Notes: generated by a model from the sequence alone, not told the origin. A DNA stretch of 64,000 bases from RH-AL1 sp965277355 (GCA_965277355.1 CBDICN010000002.1:186001-250000); one strand, 5' to 3'; counted from the first letter of the stretch, positions 12,361-20,692 are shown. A program made the numbers and translations.

Positions 12361-13611
12361 ATGCCACCCCTCGCCGTCGTCTTCGTCGCCGGAACGATCC
12401 TCTGGACAGCCGTTTCGATCTGGCTGTCGCTGCGCCAGAGCGCCTATGTGGCGCGCCATCGCGACGCCGTGCCGGCCGACTTCGCTGCGACCCTCACGCT
12501 CGAGGAGCACCGCAACGCCGCTGACTATACGGAGGCCAAGGAGCGGCTCGGCCGCTGGGCCGCGCTCGCCGGCACCGCCGTCTCGATCGGCTGGGTCGTG
12601 TTCGGCATCAACCTCGTCTACGGCCTGATCGCCGGCGCGGTACCCCTCTCGATCGGCCGCGGCGTGCTGTTCCTGCTGGCGACGGCCCTCGTCGGCGCGA
12701 TCGTCGACCTGCCGTTCTCGCTCTACGGCACGTTCCGCATCGAGCAGCGGTTCGGCTTCAATCGCACCACCCCGAAGCGGTTCTTGCTCGATCGGCTGAA
12801 AAGCGCCGCGATCTCGCTCGTCATCGGCGTGCCGCTGCTCGCCGCCCTGCTGTTCGCGATGCACGCCTTCAGCGGACTGTGGTGGCTGTGGGCGTGGCTC
12901 GCGCTCGTCGCCCTGATGATGATCGCGCCGACGATCTTCGTGCGTCTCATCGCGCCGCGCTTCAACACGTTCGAGCCGCTGCCGGAGGGCACGCTGCGCC
13001 GGCGCATCGAGGCGGTGATGGCGCGCTCCGGCTTCCGCGCCTCCGGCCTCTTCACGATGGACGCCTCGAAGCGCTCGGCGCACGGCAACGCGTATTTCAT
13101 CGGGTTCGGCCGCACCAAGCGCATCGTGCTGTTCGACACGCTGGTCGGGGCGTCGACGCCCGAGGAGATCGAGGCGGTGGTCGCCCACGAGCTCGGCCAT
13201 TTCAAGCACCGCCACGTGCTCTACGGCCTCATGCGCGGCGCGGTGATGCTGTTCGTCGTGCTCGCCGCCATCGGCTGGCTCGCCAAGCAGCCGTGGCTGC
13301 TGCCCTCGTTCGGCGTGCGCGACCAGGACGACGCGCTGGCGCTCTACGTCTGCCTGCTGCTCGCCTCGCTCGCCGGGCCGCTGTCGGCGCCGCTCGGCAA
13401 CTGGATCTCGCGCCGCAACGAGTATCAGGCCGACGATTTCGCCCGCCGCGCCGTCGGGGCCGACCCGATGGTCGGCGCGCTCACCCGGCTCGCCCGCGAC
13501 AACGCCTCGACGCTGACGCCCGACCCGCTCTACGCCCTCGTCCACCACTCCCACCCCAGCGTGCCGCTGCGCGTGCGCCAGCTGCGGGCGATGGAGGGCG
13601 CGGCGGCTTAG
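12361..13611 (+). CDS. M48-family membrane metalloprotease (Ste24/CAAX protease-like)
   Basis: A 416-residue inner-membrane protease. The N-terminal half has several transmembrane helices. The zinc motif HELGH is at residues 276-280 (VAHELGHFKHRH), and the third ligand lies in RRNEYQADDFA near residue 360. The order of membrane segments and the N-terminal domain (EEHRNAADYTEAKERLG) match Ste24-type rather than HtpX-type proteins. These proteases process or degrade membrane-associated proteins. It stands alone; the nearest upstream gene is the methyltransferase 155 bp away on the same strand. Confidence 0.88.
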   Translation: MPPLAVVFVAGTILWTAVSIWLSLRQSAYVARHRDAVPADFAATLTLEEHRNAADYTEAKERLGRWAALAGTAVSIGWVVFGINLVYGLIAGAVPLSIGRGVLFLLATALVGAIVDLPFSLYGTFRIEQRFGFNRTTPKRFLLDRLKSAAISLVIGVPLLAALLFAMHAFSGLWWLWAWLALVALMMIAPTIFVRLIAPRFNTFEPLPEGTLRRRIEAVMARSGFRASGLFTMDASKRSAHGNAYFIGFGRTKRIVLFDTLVGASTPEEIEAVVAHELGHFKHRHVLYGLMRGAVMLFVVLAAIGWLAKQPWLLPSFGVRDQDDALALYVCLLLASLAGPLSAPLGNWISRRNEYQADDFARRAVGADPMVGALTRLARDNASTLTPDPLYALVHHSHPSVPLRVRQLRAMEGAAA

Positions 13612-14113
13612 GAGCGACGACAGCCTGGCGCCACCTGGTGATCAGCTGCATTGTGGGGCGCGTGTTTTCAACGTTTTTGCGTCACGATGCGTCACGCGTC
13701 GGGATTTCGGCCCTGATTCGAATCGAAATTCGTTTTCAAACAGCGGCTTACGAGGATCATGGTCTTCCTTCGATACGTCAGGTCTGCCGTGCCCTGCGTT
13801 ACGGATGCGTCACCCTGCACGCGCTCGACGCAGCGCGATACGGTAATTATACCTGAAGCAGGTCGCGCGTCAATTGGACGGAGGACTCAGCAGAACTCAG
13901 CGGCGTTGACGGCGAAGATCAGGATGTATTGCCCTGCCAGGGCTGCCTTCGAAGGCTCGGACCGCGCCAGCCGCGCCGACTTCTTACCAAACTACACGGT
14001 CCCCACGTGGCGGACACACCACGCTGTTAACCAAAGCTTAGACCACCTTTCGGTTTCAGCTTGTGCGCGCAAACCGGCCGGCGATACTCGCGAGGTTTTC
14101 GCGAGTGCGTGTC
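13612..14113. other. Intergenic region, no gene recognised
   Basis: About 500 bp between the M48 protease and the trypsin-like protease. Open frames here have no convincing domain or ribosome site. The stretch is less GC-rich than its surroundings around 13670-13760. It contains the 10-mer GATGCGTCAC twice (13686-13695 and 13804-13813). No tRNA, terminator or known repeat was recognised. Confidence 0.5.
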
Positions 14114-15571
14114 ATGCGGCGTCCTCTCCTTGCCCTGTCTCTTCTCGCCTGCCTCGGCGCGCCGGGCGCGGGTCTCGCCGCGCCGGCCGGCTACGCGGCG
14201 GCGGAGCAGCGGTTCGAAACCACGCTCGATCTCAACGAGCGCCTCTTCGTGCAGGTGCTCCTTATCGCCGCCGGCTACTCCAACGCCGTGCCGGTCGAGC
14301 ATTTCACCACCCGCACCTACAAGGCATTGCAGGCCTTCGAGTCCGATAACGGCTATGTCGCGAACGGACTGCCCGGCAAGGCGGAGGTCGAGCGGCTGAT
14401 CGCACTCGGCCTCGCGAAGCTCAACGCCTGGGGCTTTCGCAAGGTCACCCATCCCGCGAGCACGGCCTCGATCTGGGTGCCGCTCGGCCTCGGCCTCGAG
14501 GTCAAGGCCAATCGCTCTGGCTTGCACTACTCAGATCCAAAGAAGCGGCTTTGGCTCGATTTCGTCTCGGCTCCGAACACGACCGTCGACCGCATCTACA
14601 CCGAACTTCTCGCCGAGAAGGCGCGGCAGGAAGCTACAATCCATTTCAAGATCATGAAGGACGGCTGGTTCGTCATATCGGCCACGACGCCAGACCAGAA
14701 CGATCATTACTATCGCTACCATCAGGACGGCGCGTCCGTGACGGGCTTCGCATTGGAATGGAACAACGAGGCCGAGAACATAAACGCCGAGCGCATCGCC
14801 GTGCTCGTCTCCGCCTCGCTGTGGTCCTCGATGACCGGCACGCCGCTGCTCGATCCGCCGGCTCCGCCGAGCGAGAAGGCCGCCCCCGCGCAGCAGGCGG
14901 CCGCCGTGCCGGTGGCACCGCCTCCGGCCGCACCGGCGCCGAAGAAGGGGTACTCCACCGGCACCGGCTTCTTCGTGTCGGACAGCGGGCACTTCGTCAC
15001 CAATGCTCACGTGGTCGAGGGCTGCTCGGAGATCGCGGTGAAGGCCGACGACGGCTCGGTTACCGACGCTGCGCGGCTCGCCACCGACACGGAGAACGAC
15101 TTGGCCTTGCTCAAGATCGACAAGAAGCCGGCGCGGGTCGCGGCGCTACGCATCGGCGCTCGGCTCGGCGAGGGCGTCGAGGCGTTTGGCTTCCCGCACA
15201 CCGACGTGCTCTCGACCTCCGGCAACTTCACGCTCGGCAACATCACCGCATTGAGCGGCCTGCACGACAACACCCGCTACCTGCAGATGTCGGCCCCGGT
15301 GCAGGCCGGCAATTCAGGCGGCCCGCTACTCGACGGCAGTGGCAACCTCGTCGGCGTGGTCTCGGCCAAGCTCGACGCGATCAAGATGGTGATGGCCTCC
15401 GACGACTTGCCGCAGAACGTCAACTTCGCCGTGAAGAGCGCGATGGTCGCCGCCTTCCTCGACGCCAACCGCGTCGCCTACAAGGTGAGTACGCCGGGCG
15501 GCAAGGCGCTGGAGCCGGCCGACATCGCCGACCAAGCGCGGGCAATGAGCGGGTTCGTGGTGTGCCGGTGA
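14114..15571 (+). CDS. Secreted trypsin-like (S1C) serine protease with an N-terminal accessory region
   Basis: A 485-residue exported protein. After the signal peptide (MRRPLLALSLLACLGAPGAGLA), residues about 25-100 resemble a peptidoglycan-binding helical region (KALQAFESDNGYVANGLPGKAEVERL). A beta-rich middle domain and a Pro/Ala linker lead to a chymotrypsin-fold domain with the complete triad: TNAHVVEG (His), TENDLALLKI (Asp) and APVQAGNSGGPLL (Ser). No PDZ domain follows, unlike HtrA/DegP. It probably acts in the periplasm, perhaps near the cell wall. The start at 14114 is the ATG that begins the signal peptide. Confidence 0.85.
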   Translation: MRRPLLALSLLACLGAPGAGLAAPAGYAAAEQRFETTLDLNERLFVQVLLIAAGYSNAVPVEHFTTRTYKALQAFESDNGYVANGLPGKAEVERLIALGLAKLNAWGFRKVTHPASTASIWVPLGLGLEVKANRSGLHYSDPKKRLWLDFVSAPNTTVDRIYTELLAEKARQEATIHFKIMKDGWFVISATTPDQNDHYYRYHQDGASVTGFALEWNNEAENINAERIAVLVSASLWSSMTGTPLLDPPAPPSEKAAPAQQAAAVPVAPPPAAPAPKKGYSTGTGFFVSDSGHFVTNAHVVEGCSEIAVKADDGSVTDAARLATDTENDLALLKIDKKPARVAALRIGARLGEGVEAFGFPHTDVLSTSGNFTLGNITALSGLHDNTRYLQMSAPVQAGNSGGPLLDGSGNLVGVVSAKLDAIKMVMASDDLPQNVNFAVKSAMVAAFLDANRVAYKVSTPGGKALEPADIADQARAMSGFVVCR

Positions 15572-15578
15572 CGGCGCG

Positions 15579-15690
15579 CTCACCTTGTAGGCGACGCGGC
15601 TGGCACCGCGGCATCGTTTTTGGACCGCCCGGTCTTCTGCTTGTCGAGCAGCTTGCGCTTGCGATGGCGTCGCCGCGGTATCACAGCAGC
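15579..15690 (-). pseudogene. lepA 3'-end remnant joined to an inverted copy of protease sequence
   Basis: A non-coding mosaic. Positions 15637-15663 are identical for 27 bases to lepA at 17594-17620 (the part encoding RKRKLLDKQ), and similarity continues to about 15685 with one base deleted. Next to it, 15579-15599 is a perfect 21-base inverted copy of 15469-15489 in the upstream protease gene. The frame is broken and no ribosome site is present. It looks like debris from a local duplication or rearrangement. Confidence 0.6.
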
Positions 15691-15711
15691 CGCCAGAAGA
15701 CGAGAGAACCG

Positions 15712-15755
15712 CCTCGTGGTTGGAGACGCACCTGTCAGTGCTCCTCACCATGAGG
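15712..15755 (-). repeat. Palindromic repeat family A, copy 1
   Basis: A 44-bp imperfect palindrome with the arms CCTCATGGT and AACCACGAGG around an inner stem GCAC/GTGC. It is oriented opposite to copy 2, and the pair brackets about 75 bp. It shares the core TGAGGAGC...CGTCTC with four other copies between 15.7 and 17.5 kb. Confidence 0.85.
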
Positions 15756-15831
15756 CTACTGGGAGCCACCGGACATGGCGGCTGACAGCGAGGCGTGGTC
15801 CTTCTTGCGGATTAAGCAGACGCCACAATGC

Positions 15832-15874
15832 CCTCATGGTGAGGAGCGCCGCAGGCGCGTCTCGAACCACGAGG
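15832..15874 (+). repeat. Palindromic repeat family A, copy 2
   Basis: A 43-bp imperfect palindrome running from CCTCATGGTGAGGAGC to CTCGAACCACGAGG, with the inner stem GCGCC/GGCGC and loop GCA. It ends 6 bp beyond the stop codon of the GIY-YIG gene and is inverted relative to copy 3 on the other side of that gene. Confidence 0.9.
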
Positions 15875-15879
15875 GTTCG

Positions 15880-16182
15880 TTAGCCACGTTCGTCCCCCTT
15901 GCGCCGCCGTTTCGCCAAAGCTGAGAGGCGCTCGTAGTCGCCGGCGATGTAGGCGAGCTTCTTCGCGCGCGTCCAGCGCTTGATCCGCTGCTCGGCGTCG
16001 ATGGCGTCGGTGATAATCGGGTAGTGCTCGGAGAAGATCAGCACGGCAGGTAATCGGGTCTTGGTGAAAGCCGATAGGCCTTGCGCGTGCTCGCTCACGC
16101 GCTCGTCGACCTCGCGCCGCGTCAAGCCGGTGTAGAGCTTCCCGTCGGCGCAGCGCAGGATGTAGAGTGTGGCACCATCCAT
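15880..16182 (-). CDS. Small GIY-YIG nuclease family protein bracketed by palindromic repeats
   Basis: A 100-residue single-domain GIY-YIG protein. The two strands appear as LYILRCADG (residues 6-14) and LYTGLTRREVDERVSEH (16-32). The catalytic-type Glu is in DAEQRIKRWTRAKKLA, near residue 64. It belongs to the short UPF0213/YhbQ-like group, which may nick or cleave DNA. The gene is tightly enclosed by inverted copies of one palindrome, 6 bp after its stop and 29 bp before its start. This compact layout recalls RAYT transposases with REP sequences, so a role in spreading the repeat is possible but not shown. GC content matches the surroundings. Confidence 0.88.
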   Translation of the reverse strand: MDGATLYILRCADGKLYTGLTRREVDERVSEHAQGLSAFTKTRLPAVLIFSEHYPIITDAIDAEQRIKRWTRAKKLAYIAGDYERLSALAKRRRKGDERG

Positions 16183-16210
16183 AGTGGGACCGCCAGGTCT
16201 GTGGAAGAAC

Positions 16211-16250
16211 TGGTTCGAGGCGCACCTAATCGGTGTTCCTCACCATGAGG
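16211..16250 (-). repeat. Palindromic repeat family A, copy 3
   Basis: A 40-bp copy, inverted relative to copy 2, lying 29 bp upstream of the GIY-YIG start codon. Its inner stem is CACC/GGTG with loop GATTA. That is a base-paired replacement for the CGCC/GGCG stem of copies 2, 4 and 5. Confidence 0.85.
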
Positions 16251-16282
16251 CTACTGGATCGATGCGCGGTGGCAAGAGCGTG

Positions 16283-16323
16283 CGTGGTTCGAGACGCGCC
16301 TGACGGCGCTCCTCACCATGAGG
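16283..16323 (-). repeat. Palindromic repeat family A, copy 4
   Basis: A 41-bp copy immediately left of the IS110 element, in the same orientation as copy 3. The inner stem is GCGCC/GGCGC with loop GTCA. Copy 5 on the far side of the element is inverted relative to it. Confidence 0.85.
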
Positions 16324-16339
16324 ACCATGAGAGCGCTTT

Positions 16340-16519
16340 AACCTACCTTGTAACTCGATCTTGCCGCGATCGGATAAGGTATCCGTCGCGGTGTCGGGTG
16401 GGAGACCGTCAACCCCTGGGTCGCCAGAGACCGTCCATGAGTTGGGCTCCCCATCCGTCGTTCCTTCGAACCCGAACAGTCGCCGGGGCCGCAAGAGCTC
16501 GCTTAGGCAAGGACGGGTC
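16340..16519 (+). ncRNA. Candidate IS110 bridge RNA region
   Basis: About 180 non-coding bases upstream of the IS110 transposase start, of the size and position where IS110-subgroup elements encode the bridge RNA that pairs with donor and target DNA. It contains short self-complementary segments, such as GATCTTGCCGCGATC and GGTCGCCAGAGACC. No promoter or loop assignment was possible by eye. The call rests on position and family knowledge rather than on a matched structure. Confidence 0.35.
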
Positions 16520-17455
16520 ATGCTGGAACAGATCACCGTTGGGATCGACGTCTCCCAAAACAAGCTCGACGTCCACATCCGCCCGACCGGGGCGGTGTTC
16601 AGTACCGATCGCAACGGGGCCGGTCTCGCGGACCTTTGTGAGCGGTTGAAAGCGCTCGACCCGCGGCTTGTCGCGATCGAGGCGACCGGTGGCTACGAGA
16701 CGACGACGGCGGCGGCGATGGCCGGCGCCGGCCTCCCCGTGGTGGTGGTCAATCCGGCGCAGGTACGCGCCTTTGCCAAGGCGCTCGGCAAGCGCGCCAA
16801 GACCGATCCGATCGACGCGGCGGTCATCGCGCATTTTGCCGAAGCCACGAACCCCGAGGTGCGGACGCTGCCCGACGAGAACACCCGGCTTCTCGCCGAT
16901 CTCGTCGGCCGGCGGCGGCAGATCGTCGAAATGATCGGTGCCGAAACGCAACGGCTGCGGCGCAAACCTCCGAAGCGGGTGCAGAAAAGCCTCGAGCGGC
17001 TGATCGCCGCCCTGAAACGCGAACTCGACGATCTCGACCTGGACATCGACGCCGCCGTGCGCTCATCGCCCGCCTGGCGGGAGGCGGACGATCTCCTCAA
17101 GTCCGTGCCGGGCGTCGGCCGCGTCACGGCCTGTTCGCTCATCGCCGAGCTGCCCGAACTCGGCCGACTCGATCGAAAGCAGATCGCCGCGCTCGTCGGG
17201 CTCGCGCCCTTCACCCGGCAATCCGGCTCATGGAAGGGCAAGAGCTTCATCGGCGGCGGTCGCGCGAGCGTGCGGACCGCGCTTTACATGGCGGCTCTCG
17301 TCGCGTCGCGATCCAACCCAAACTTGCGGACGTTCTACGCAAGGCTCGTCGGCGCCGGTAAGCCAAAGATGGTCGCGCTCATCGCCGTCGCCCGCAAGCT
17401 CATCACCGTGCTCAACGCCATCATGAGGGACAGAAAAGAATGGCAAACCGCTTGA
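16520..17455 (+). CDS. IS110-family transposase (DEDD)
   Basis: A 311-residue recombinase. The N-terminal RuvC-like DEDD domain shows VGIDVSQNKLDVHI (Asp10), LVAIEATGGYE (Glu) and RAKTDPIDAAVIAHFAE (two Asp). The C-terminal Transposase_20 domain has LKSVPGVGRVTACSLIAELP and LVGLAPFTRQSGSWKGKSFI, the latter with the conserved catalytic Ser region, then GGRASVRTALYMAALVA. The open frame extends to 16361, but the family N-terminus begins at the ATG at 16520, which follows GGACGGGTC. The intact frame and typical length suggest a recent, possibly working element. Confidence 0.92.
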   Translation: MLEQITVGIDVSQNKLDVHIRPTGAVFSTDRNGAGLADLCERLKALDPRLVAIEATGGYETTTAAAMAGAGLPVVVVNPAQVRAFAKALGKRAKTDPIDAAVIAHFAEATNPEVRTLPDENTRLLADLVGRRRQIVEMIGAETQRLRRKPPKRVQKSLERLIAALKRELDDLDLDIDAAVRSSPAWREADDLLKSVPGVGRVTACSLIAELPELGRLDRKQIAALVGLAPFTRQSGSWKGKSFIGGGRASVRTALYMAALVASRSNPNLRTFYARLVGAGKPKMVALIAVARKLITVLNAIMRDRKEWQTA

Positions 17456-17470
17456 CAGCCAAGACAGTCG

Positions 17471-17506
17471 CTCATGGTGAGGGCGCCGTAGGCGCGTCTC
17501 GAACCA
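17471..17506 (+). repeat. Palindromic repeat family A, copy 5 (partial)
   Basis: A 36-bp copy missing the first bases of the outer arm, ending one base before the lepA stop codon. It has the inner stem GCGCC/GGCGC and is oriented opposite to copy 4. The missing edge adjoins the right end of the IS110 element, so the insertion may have cut it. Confidence 0.75.
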
Positions 17507-19312
17507 TCACCCATCCATCTTCAGCGCGGCGATGAACGCCTCCTGCGGGATCTCCACCTTGCCGAACTGGCGCATCTTCTTCTTGCCGGCGCGCTGCTTG
17601 TCGAGCAGCTTGCGCTTGCGGGTGGCGTCGCCGCCGTAGCACTTGGCGGTGACGTCCTTGCGCATCGCGCGCACGGTCTCGCGGGCGATGATCTTGCCGC
17701 CGATCGCGGCCTGCACCGGGATGACGAACATGTGCTGGGGGATGAGCTCCTTCAGCCGCTCGACCATCGCCCGGCCGCGCCCGTCGGCGCGGTCGCGGTG
17801 GACCAGCATCGAGAGGGCGTCGACCGGCTCGGCGTTGACGAGGATCGACATCTTGACGAGGTCGCCCGCCTTGTAGTCGGTGATCGCGTAATCGAACGAG
17901 GCATACCCCTTCGAGATCGATTTCAGCCGGTCATAGAAGTCGAACACCACCTCGTTCAGCGGCAGGTCGTAGACCGCCATCGCGCGGGCGCCGACGTAGT
18001 TCAAGTCGACCTGTACGCCGCGCCGCTCCTGGCACAGTTTCAGCACGCTGCCGAGGTAGTCGTCCGGCGTCAGGATGGTGGCGCGGATCCACGGCTCCTC
18101 GATCGCCTCGATCTGCGAGGGGTCCGGCATGTCGGCCGGGTTGTGCAGGTCGATGTTCGATCCGTCGCGCAGCTTCAGCCGGTAGATGACCGAGGGCGCG
18201 GTGGCGATGAGGTCGAGGTTGAACTCGCGCTCCAGCCGCTCCTGGATGATTTCGAGGTGCAGCAGACCGAGGAACCCGCAGCGGAAGCCGAAGCCGAGCG
18301 CGGCCGAGCTCTCCATCTCGTAGGAGAACGAGGCATCGTTGAGCCGCAACCGCCCCATCGCGGCGCGTAGGTCCTCGAAATCGGCGGCATCGACCGGGAA
18401 CAGCCCGCAGAACACGACGGGCTGCGCCGGCTTGAAGCCGGGCAGCGCCGCGGCGCAAGGTTTTCGCTCGTCGGTGATCGTGTCGCCGACGCGGGTGTCG
18501 GCGACCTGCTTGATCTGCGCGGTGATGAAGCCCATCTCGCCCGGGCCGAGCGCGTCGGCGTCCTTCATCTTCGGCGTGAACACACCGAGCCGGTCGACCT
18601 CGTAATGGGCGTCGGTGCCCATCATCAGGATGCGCTGGCCCTTGCGCAGCGCGCCGTCGACGACGCGCACCAGCACCACCACGCCGAGGTAGGCGTCGTA
18701 CCACGAATCGACCAGCAGCGCCTTCAGCGGCGCCGTCTCGTCGCCCGTCGGCGGCGGCAGCCGGGTGACGATGGCCTCCAGCACGAGATCGATGTTGAGC
18801 CCGGTCTTGGCGGAGATCGGCACCGCGTCGGAGGCATCGATGCCGATGACATCCTCGATCTGCTGCTTGATGCGGTCCGGCTCGGCGGCCGGCAGGTCGA
18901 TCTTGTTCAACACCGGCACGATCTCGTGGCCGGCGTCGAGCGCGTGGTAGACGTTGGCGAGCGTCTGGGCCTCGACGCCCTGCGAGGCGTCGACCACCAA
19001 GAGCGAACCCTCGCAGGCGGCGAGCGAGCGCGACACCTCGTAGGCGAAGTCGACGTGGCCGGGCGTGTCCATCAGGTTCAAGATGTAGGTCTTGCCGTCG
19101 TTGGCCGGGTATTCGAGCCGCACCGTCTGCGCCTTGATGGTGATGCCGCGCTCGCGCTCGATGTCCATGTTGTCGAGCATCTGCTCGCTCATGTCGCGCA
19201 GCGCCACCGTGCCGGTGGTCTGGATCAGCCGGTCGGCGAGCGTCGACTTGCCGTGGTCGATATGCGCCACGATCGAGAAGTTGCGGATATTCGTGATAGG
19301 ATGGGAGGCCAT
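17507..19312 (-). CDS. lepA: Elongation factor 4 (LepA), back-translocating GTPase
   Basis: A 601-residue translational GTPase that binds ribosomes and remodels stalled elongation or initiation complexes. The G1 motif is AHIDHGKST (residues 17-25). The G2/G3 region reads RERGITIKAQTVRL and DTPGHVDFAYEVSRSLAACE, and G4 is LNKIDLPAAEPDRI. The LepA-specific C-terminal domain (CYGGDATRKRKLLDKQRAGK) is complete. In many bacteria lepA is followed by lepB, but here the downstream side holds the repeat island and IS110. The length equals the family norm. Confidence 0.97.
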   Translation of the reverse strand: MASHPITNIRNFSIVAHIDHGKSTLADRLIQTTGTVALRDMSEQMLDNMDIERERGITIKAQTVRLEYPANDGKTYILNLMDTPGHVDFAYEVSRSLAACEGSLLVVDASQGVEAQTLANVYHALDAGHEIVPVLNKIDLPAAEPDRIKQQIEDVIGIDASDAVPISAKTGLNIDLVLEAIVTRLPPPTGDETAPLKALLVDSWYDAYLGVVVLVRVVDGALRKGQRILMMGTDAHYEVDRLGVFTPKMKDADALGPGEMGFITAQIKQVADTRVGDTITDERKPCAAALPGFKPAQPVVFCGLFPVDAADFEDLRAAMGRLRLNDASFSYEMESSAALGFGFRCGFLGLLHLEIIQERLEREFNLDLIATAPSVIYRLKLRDGSNIDLHNPADMPDPSQIEAIEEPWIRATILTPDDYLGSVLKLCQERRGVQVDLNYVGARAMAVYDLPLNEVVFDFYDRLKSISKGYASFDYAITDYKAGDLVKMSILVNAEPVDALSMLVHRDRADGRGRAMVERLKELIPQHMFVIPVQAAIGGKIIARETVRAMRKDVTAKCYGGDATRKRKLLDKQRAGKKKMRQFGKVEIPQEAFIAALKMDG

Positions 19313-19724
19313 GCAGGCGGCTTACCAGGGCGGCTCCCCAGTGGAAAGCATGGCAGTGCATAGCGCGGCGGTGAGACCCATGCCGATCAGCGCGGAATGG
19401 CCGCGCTCGGCGGTGAATAAGGATAGGCGGCGCCGAGCGCGATCTTCCGGCCCATGGCCGCCGGCTCTGCCGAAAAGCAGATTGACACATCGTTTCCATA
19501 AGAAAACAAACTAGCAGAGCAAAGCTAAGATGTTGTTTTTATAAGAACTAGCAAAGATAGCCGCGCGAGCCGACATCTCTGCAACAGTCTCGCCGAATAG
19601 GACCGGAGACGAGGCAACCATTATCGATTTGGCGACACTTCGGTTGCGTTTCGGTCGACCTGATTTATAAGGGCGGATACGGGCGCGGGTGCAATACGAC
19701 TCGCGATAAAAGAGGGGCTAAAAA
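19313..19724. other. Divergent intergenic region between lepA and the ferritin-like gene
   Basis: About 410 bp that must hold the promoters of two divergent genes. A clearly AT-richer patch spans about 19480-19560 and includes TTGACA at 19482-19487, but no well-spaced -10 box could be fixed. No gene was recognised. Confidence 0.45.
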
Positions 19725-20663
19725 ATGACAAGCAGAATCAAAGAGATGGCGTCGAAGATCCTGGCCGATCGGCCGGAGGTCGACATGGAGGCGGGTCGCC
19801 GCTCGTTCATGAAGTCGCTCACCGCCGGCGCGGCCACCGCCGCCGTCGCGGGCGTCGCCGGCATCGCCGCGACCCCGGCCTCCGCCGCGGCCTCGTTGGA
19901 CGTCACGATCCTGACCTTCGCCCTCAACCTCGAATACCTCGAGGCGGAGTTCTACAATTACGCGTTCAATGGCCATGGACTTCCGGCCAGCCTCATCGGC
20001 GACCAGGCCGGACGAACCATCGTCAAGGGGGGCAGCACGGTGGTCCCCTTCACCCACGGCTCGGTCGTTCAGGCCTATTCTCAGGAATTGGCGACCGACG
20101 AGACGAACCACGTCGCGTTCCTGCGCAGCGCGCTCGTCGGCGCCGGTGTCGTGCCGGCCTCGCGTCCGAATATCGACCTCCTCAACAGCTTCAACGGGGC
20201 TGCCCAGGCCGCCGGTCTCGGTGCGAGCTTCGATCCGTTCGCCAGCGAAGCAAACTTCGTGCTCGGCTCCTACATCTTCGAGGACGTCGGGGTCACCGCC
20301 TATCACGGCGCGGCGACGTTGATCACCAACAAGGCCTACCTCGACGCGGCGGCGGGCATCTTGGCGACCGAGGCCTACCACGCCGGCCTCATCCGCACCT
20401 ATCTCTTCGCCAACGGGTTCAGCAGCCAGACCCAGGCGATCTCGTTCCTGCGCACGAGGCTCAGCGGTGACGCCGGCACGCCGAGGCAGAACAATGACCA
20501 CGGCGTCGGCACGACGGCCAATCCCGGCATCACCAACGGCGACGGCAACTCCATCCAGGCCGACCGCACGATCAACCAGGTGCTCGACATCGTCTACGCC
20601 GACTTGACGTTGAGCCAGAAGCCGGGCGGGTTCTTCCCGAACGGCGTCAACATGCCGACCTAA
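19725..20663 (+). CDS. Tat-exported ferritin-like domain protein
   Basis: A 312-residue protein with the twin-arginine signal RRSFMKSLTAGAATAAVAG (residues 25-43) ending at an ASA-type cleavage site. The mature part is a ferritin-like four-helix bundle of the group related to plant desiccation protein PCC13-62. It shows helices LDVTILTFALNLEYLEAEFY, ELATDETNHVAFLRSAL and a third EAYHAGLIRTYLF, with Glu and E-x-x-H residues at metal-ligand positions. Tat export suggests it folds, perhaps with metal, before crossing the membrane. AGAGGGG precedes the ATG. Function is unproven; stress protection is an inference. The gene ends at a strong terminator. Confidence 0.82.
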   Translation: MTSRIKEMASKILADRPEVDMEAGRRSFMKSLTAGAATAAVAGVAGIAATPASAAASLDVTILTFALNLEYLEAEFYNYAFNGHGLPASLIGDQAGRTIVKGGSTVVPFTHGSVVQAYSQELATDETNHVAFLRSALVGAGVVPASRPNIDLLNSFNGAAQAAGLGASFDPFASEANFVLGSYIFEDVGVTAYHGAATLITNKAYLDAAAGILATEAYHAGLIRTYLFANGFSSQTQAISFLRTRLSGDAGTPRQNNDHGVGTTANPGITNGDGNSIQADRTINQVLDIVYADLTLSQKPGGFFPNGVNMPT

Positions 20664-20692
20664 CGGTCGCGGAAACCCCAAACCTTCCTAAA

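Larger units (their letters stand above)
16324..17470 (+). mobile_element. IS110-family element inserted between palindromic repeats
   Basis: An element of roughly 1.1 kb between repeat copies 4 and 5. The outer limits are inferred from the repeats because IS110 elements lack clear inverted ends and target duplications. It has a long non-coding left part (about 195 bp) before the transposase and a short right part (about 15 bp). That is the IS110-subgroup arrangement in which the left end encodes the bridge RNA. The transposase reads intact, so the copy may be active. IS110-type elements often choose REP-like palindromes as targets. Confidence 0.75.

Noticed and set aside
13759..14349. An open frame starting upstream of the trypsin-like protease
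   Set aside because: It overlaps the protease signal-peptide region in another frame, and its composition and lack of domain argue against a real gene.
15712..16323. Palindromic repeats considered as a CRISPR array
   Set aside because: Spacing is irregular, orientations alternate, the copies are imperfect palindromes, and no cas gene is nearby.
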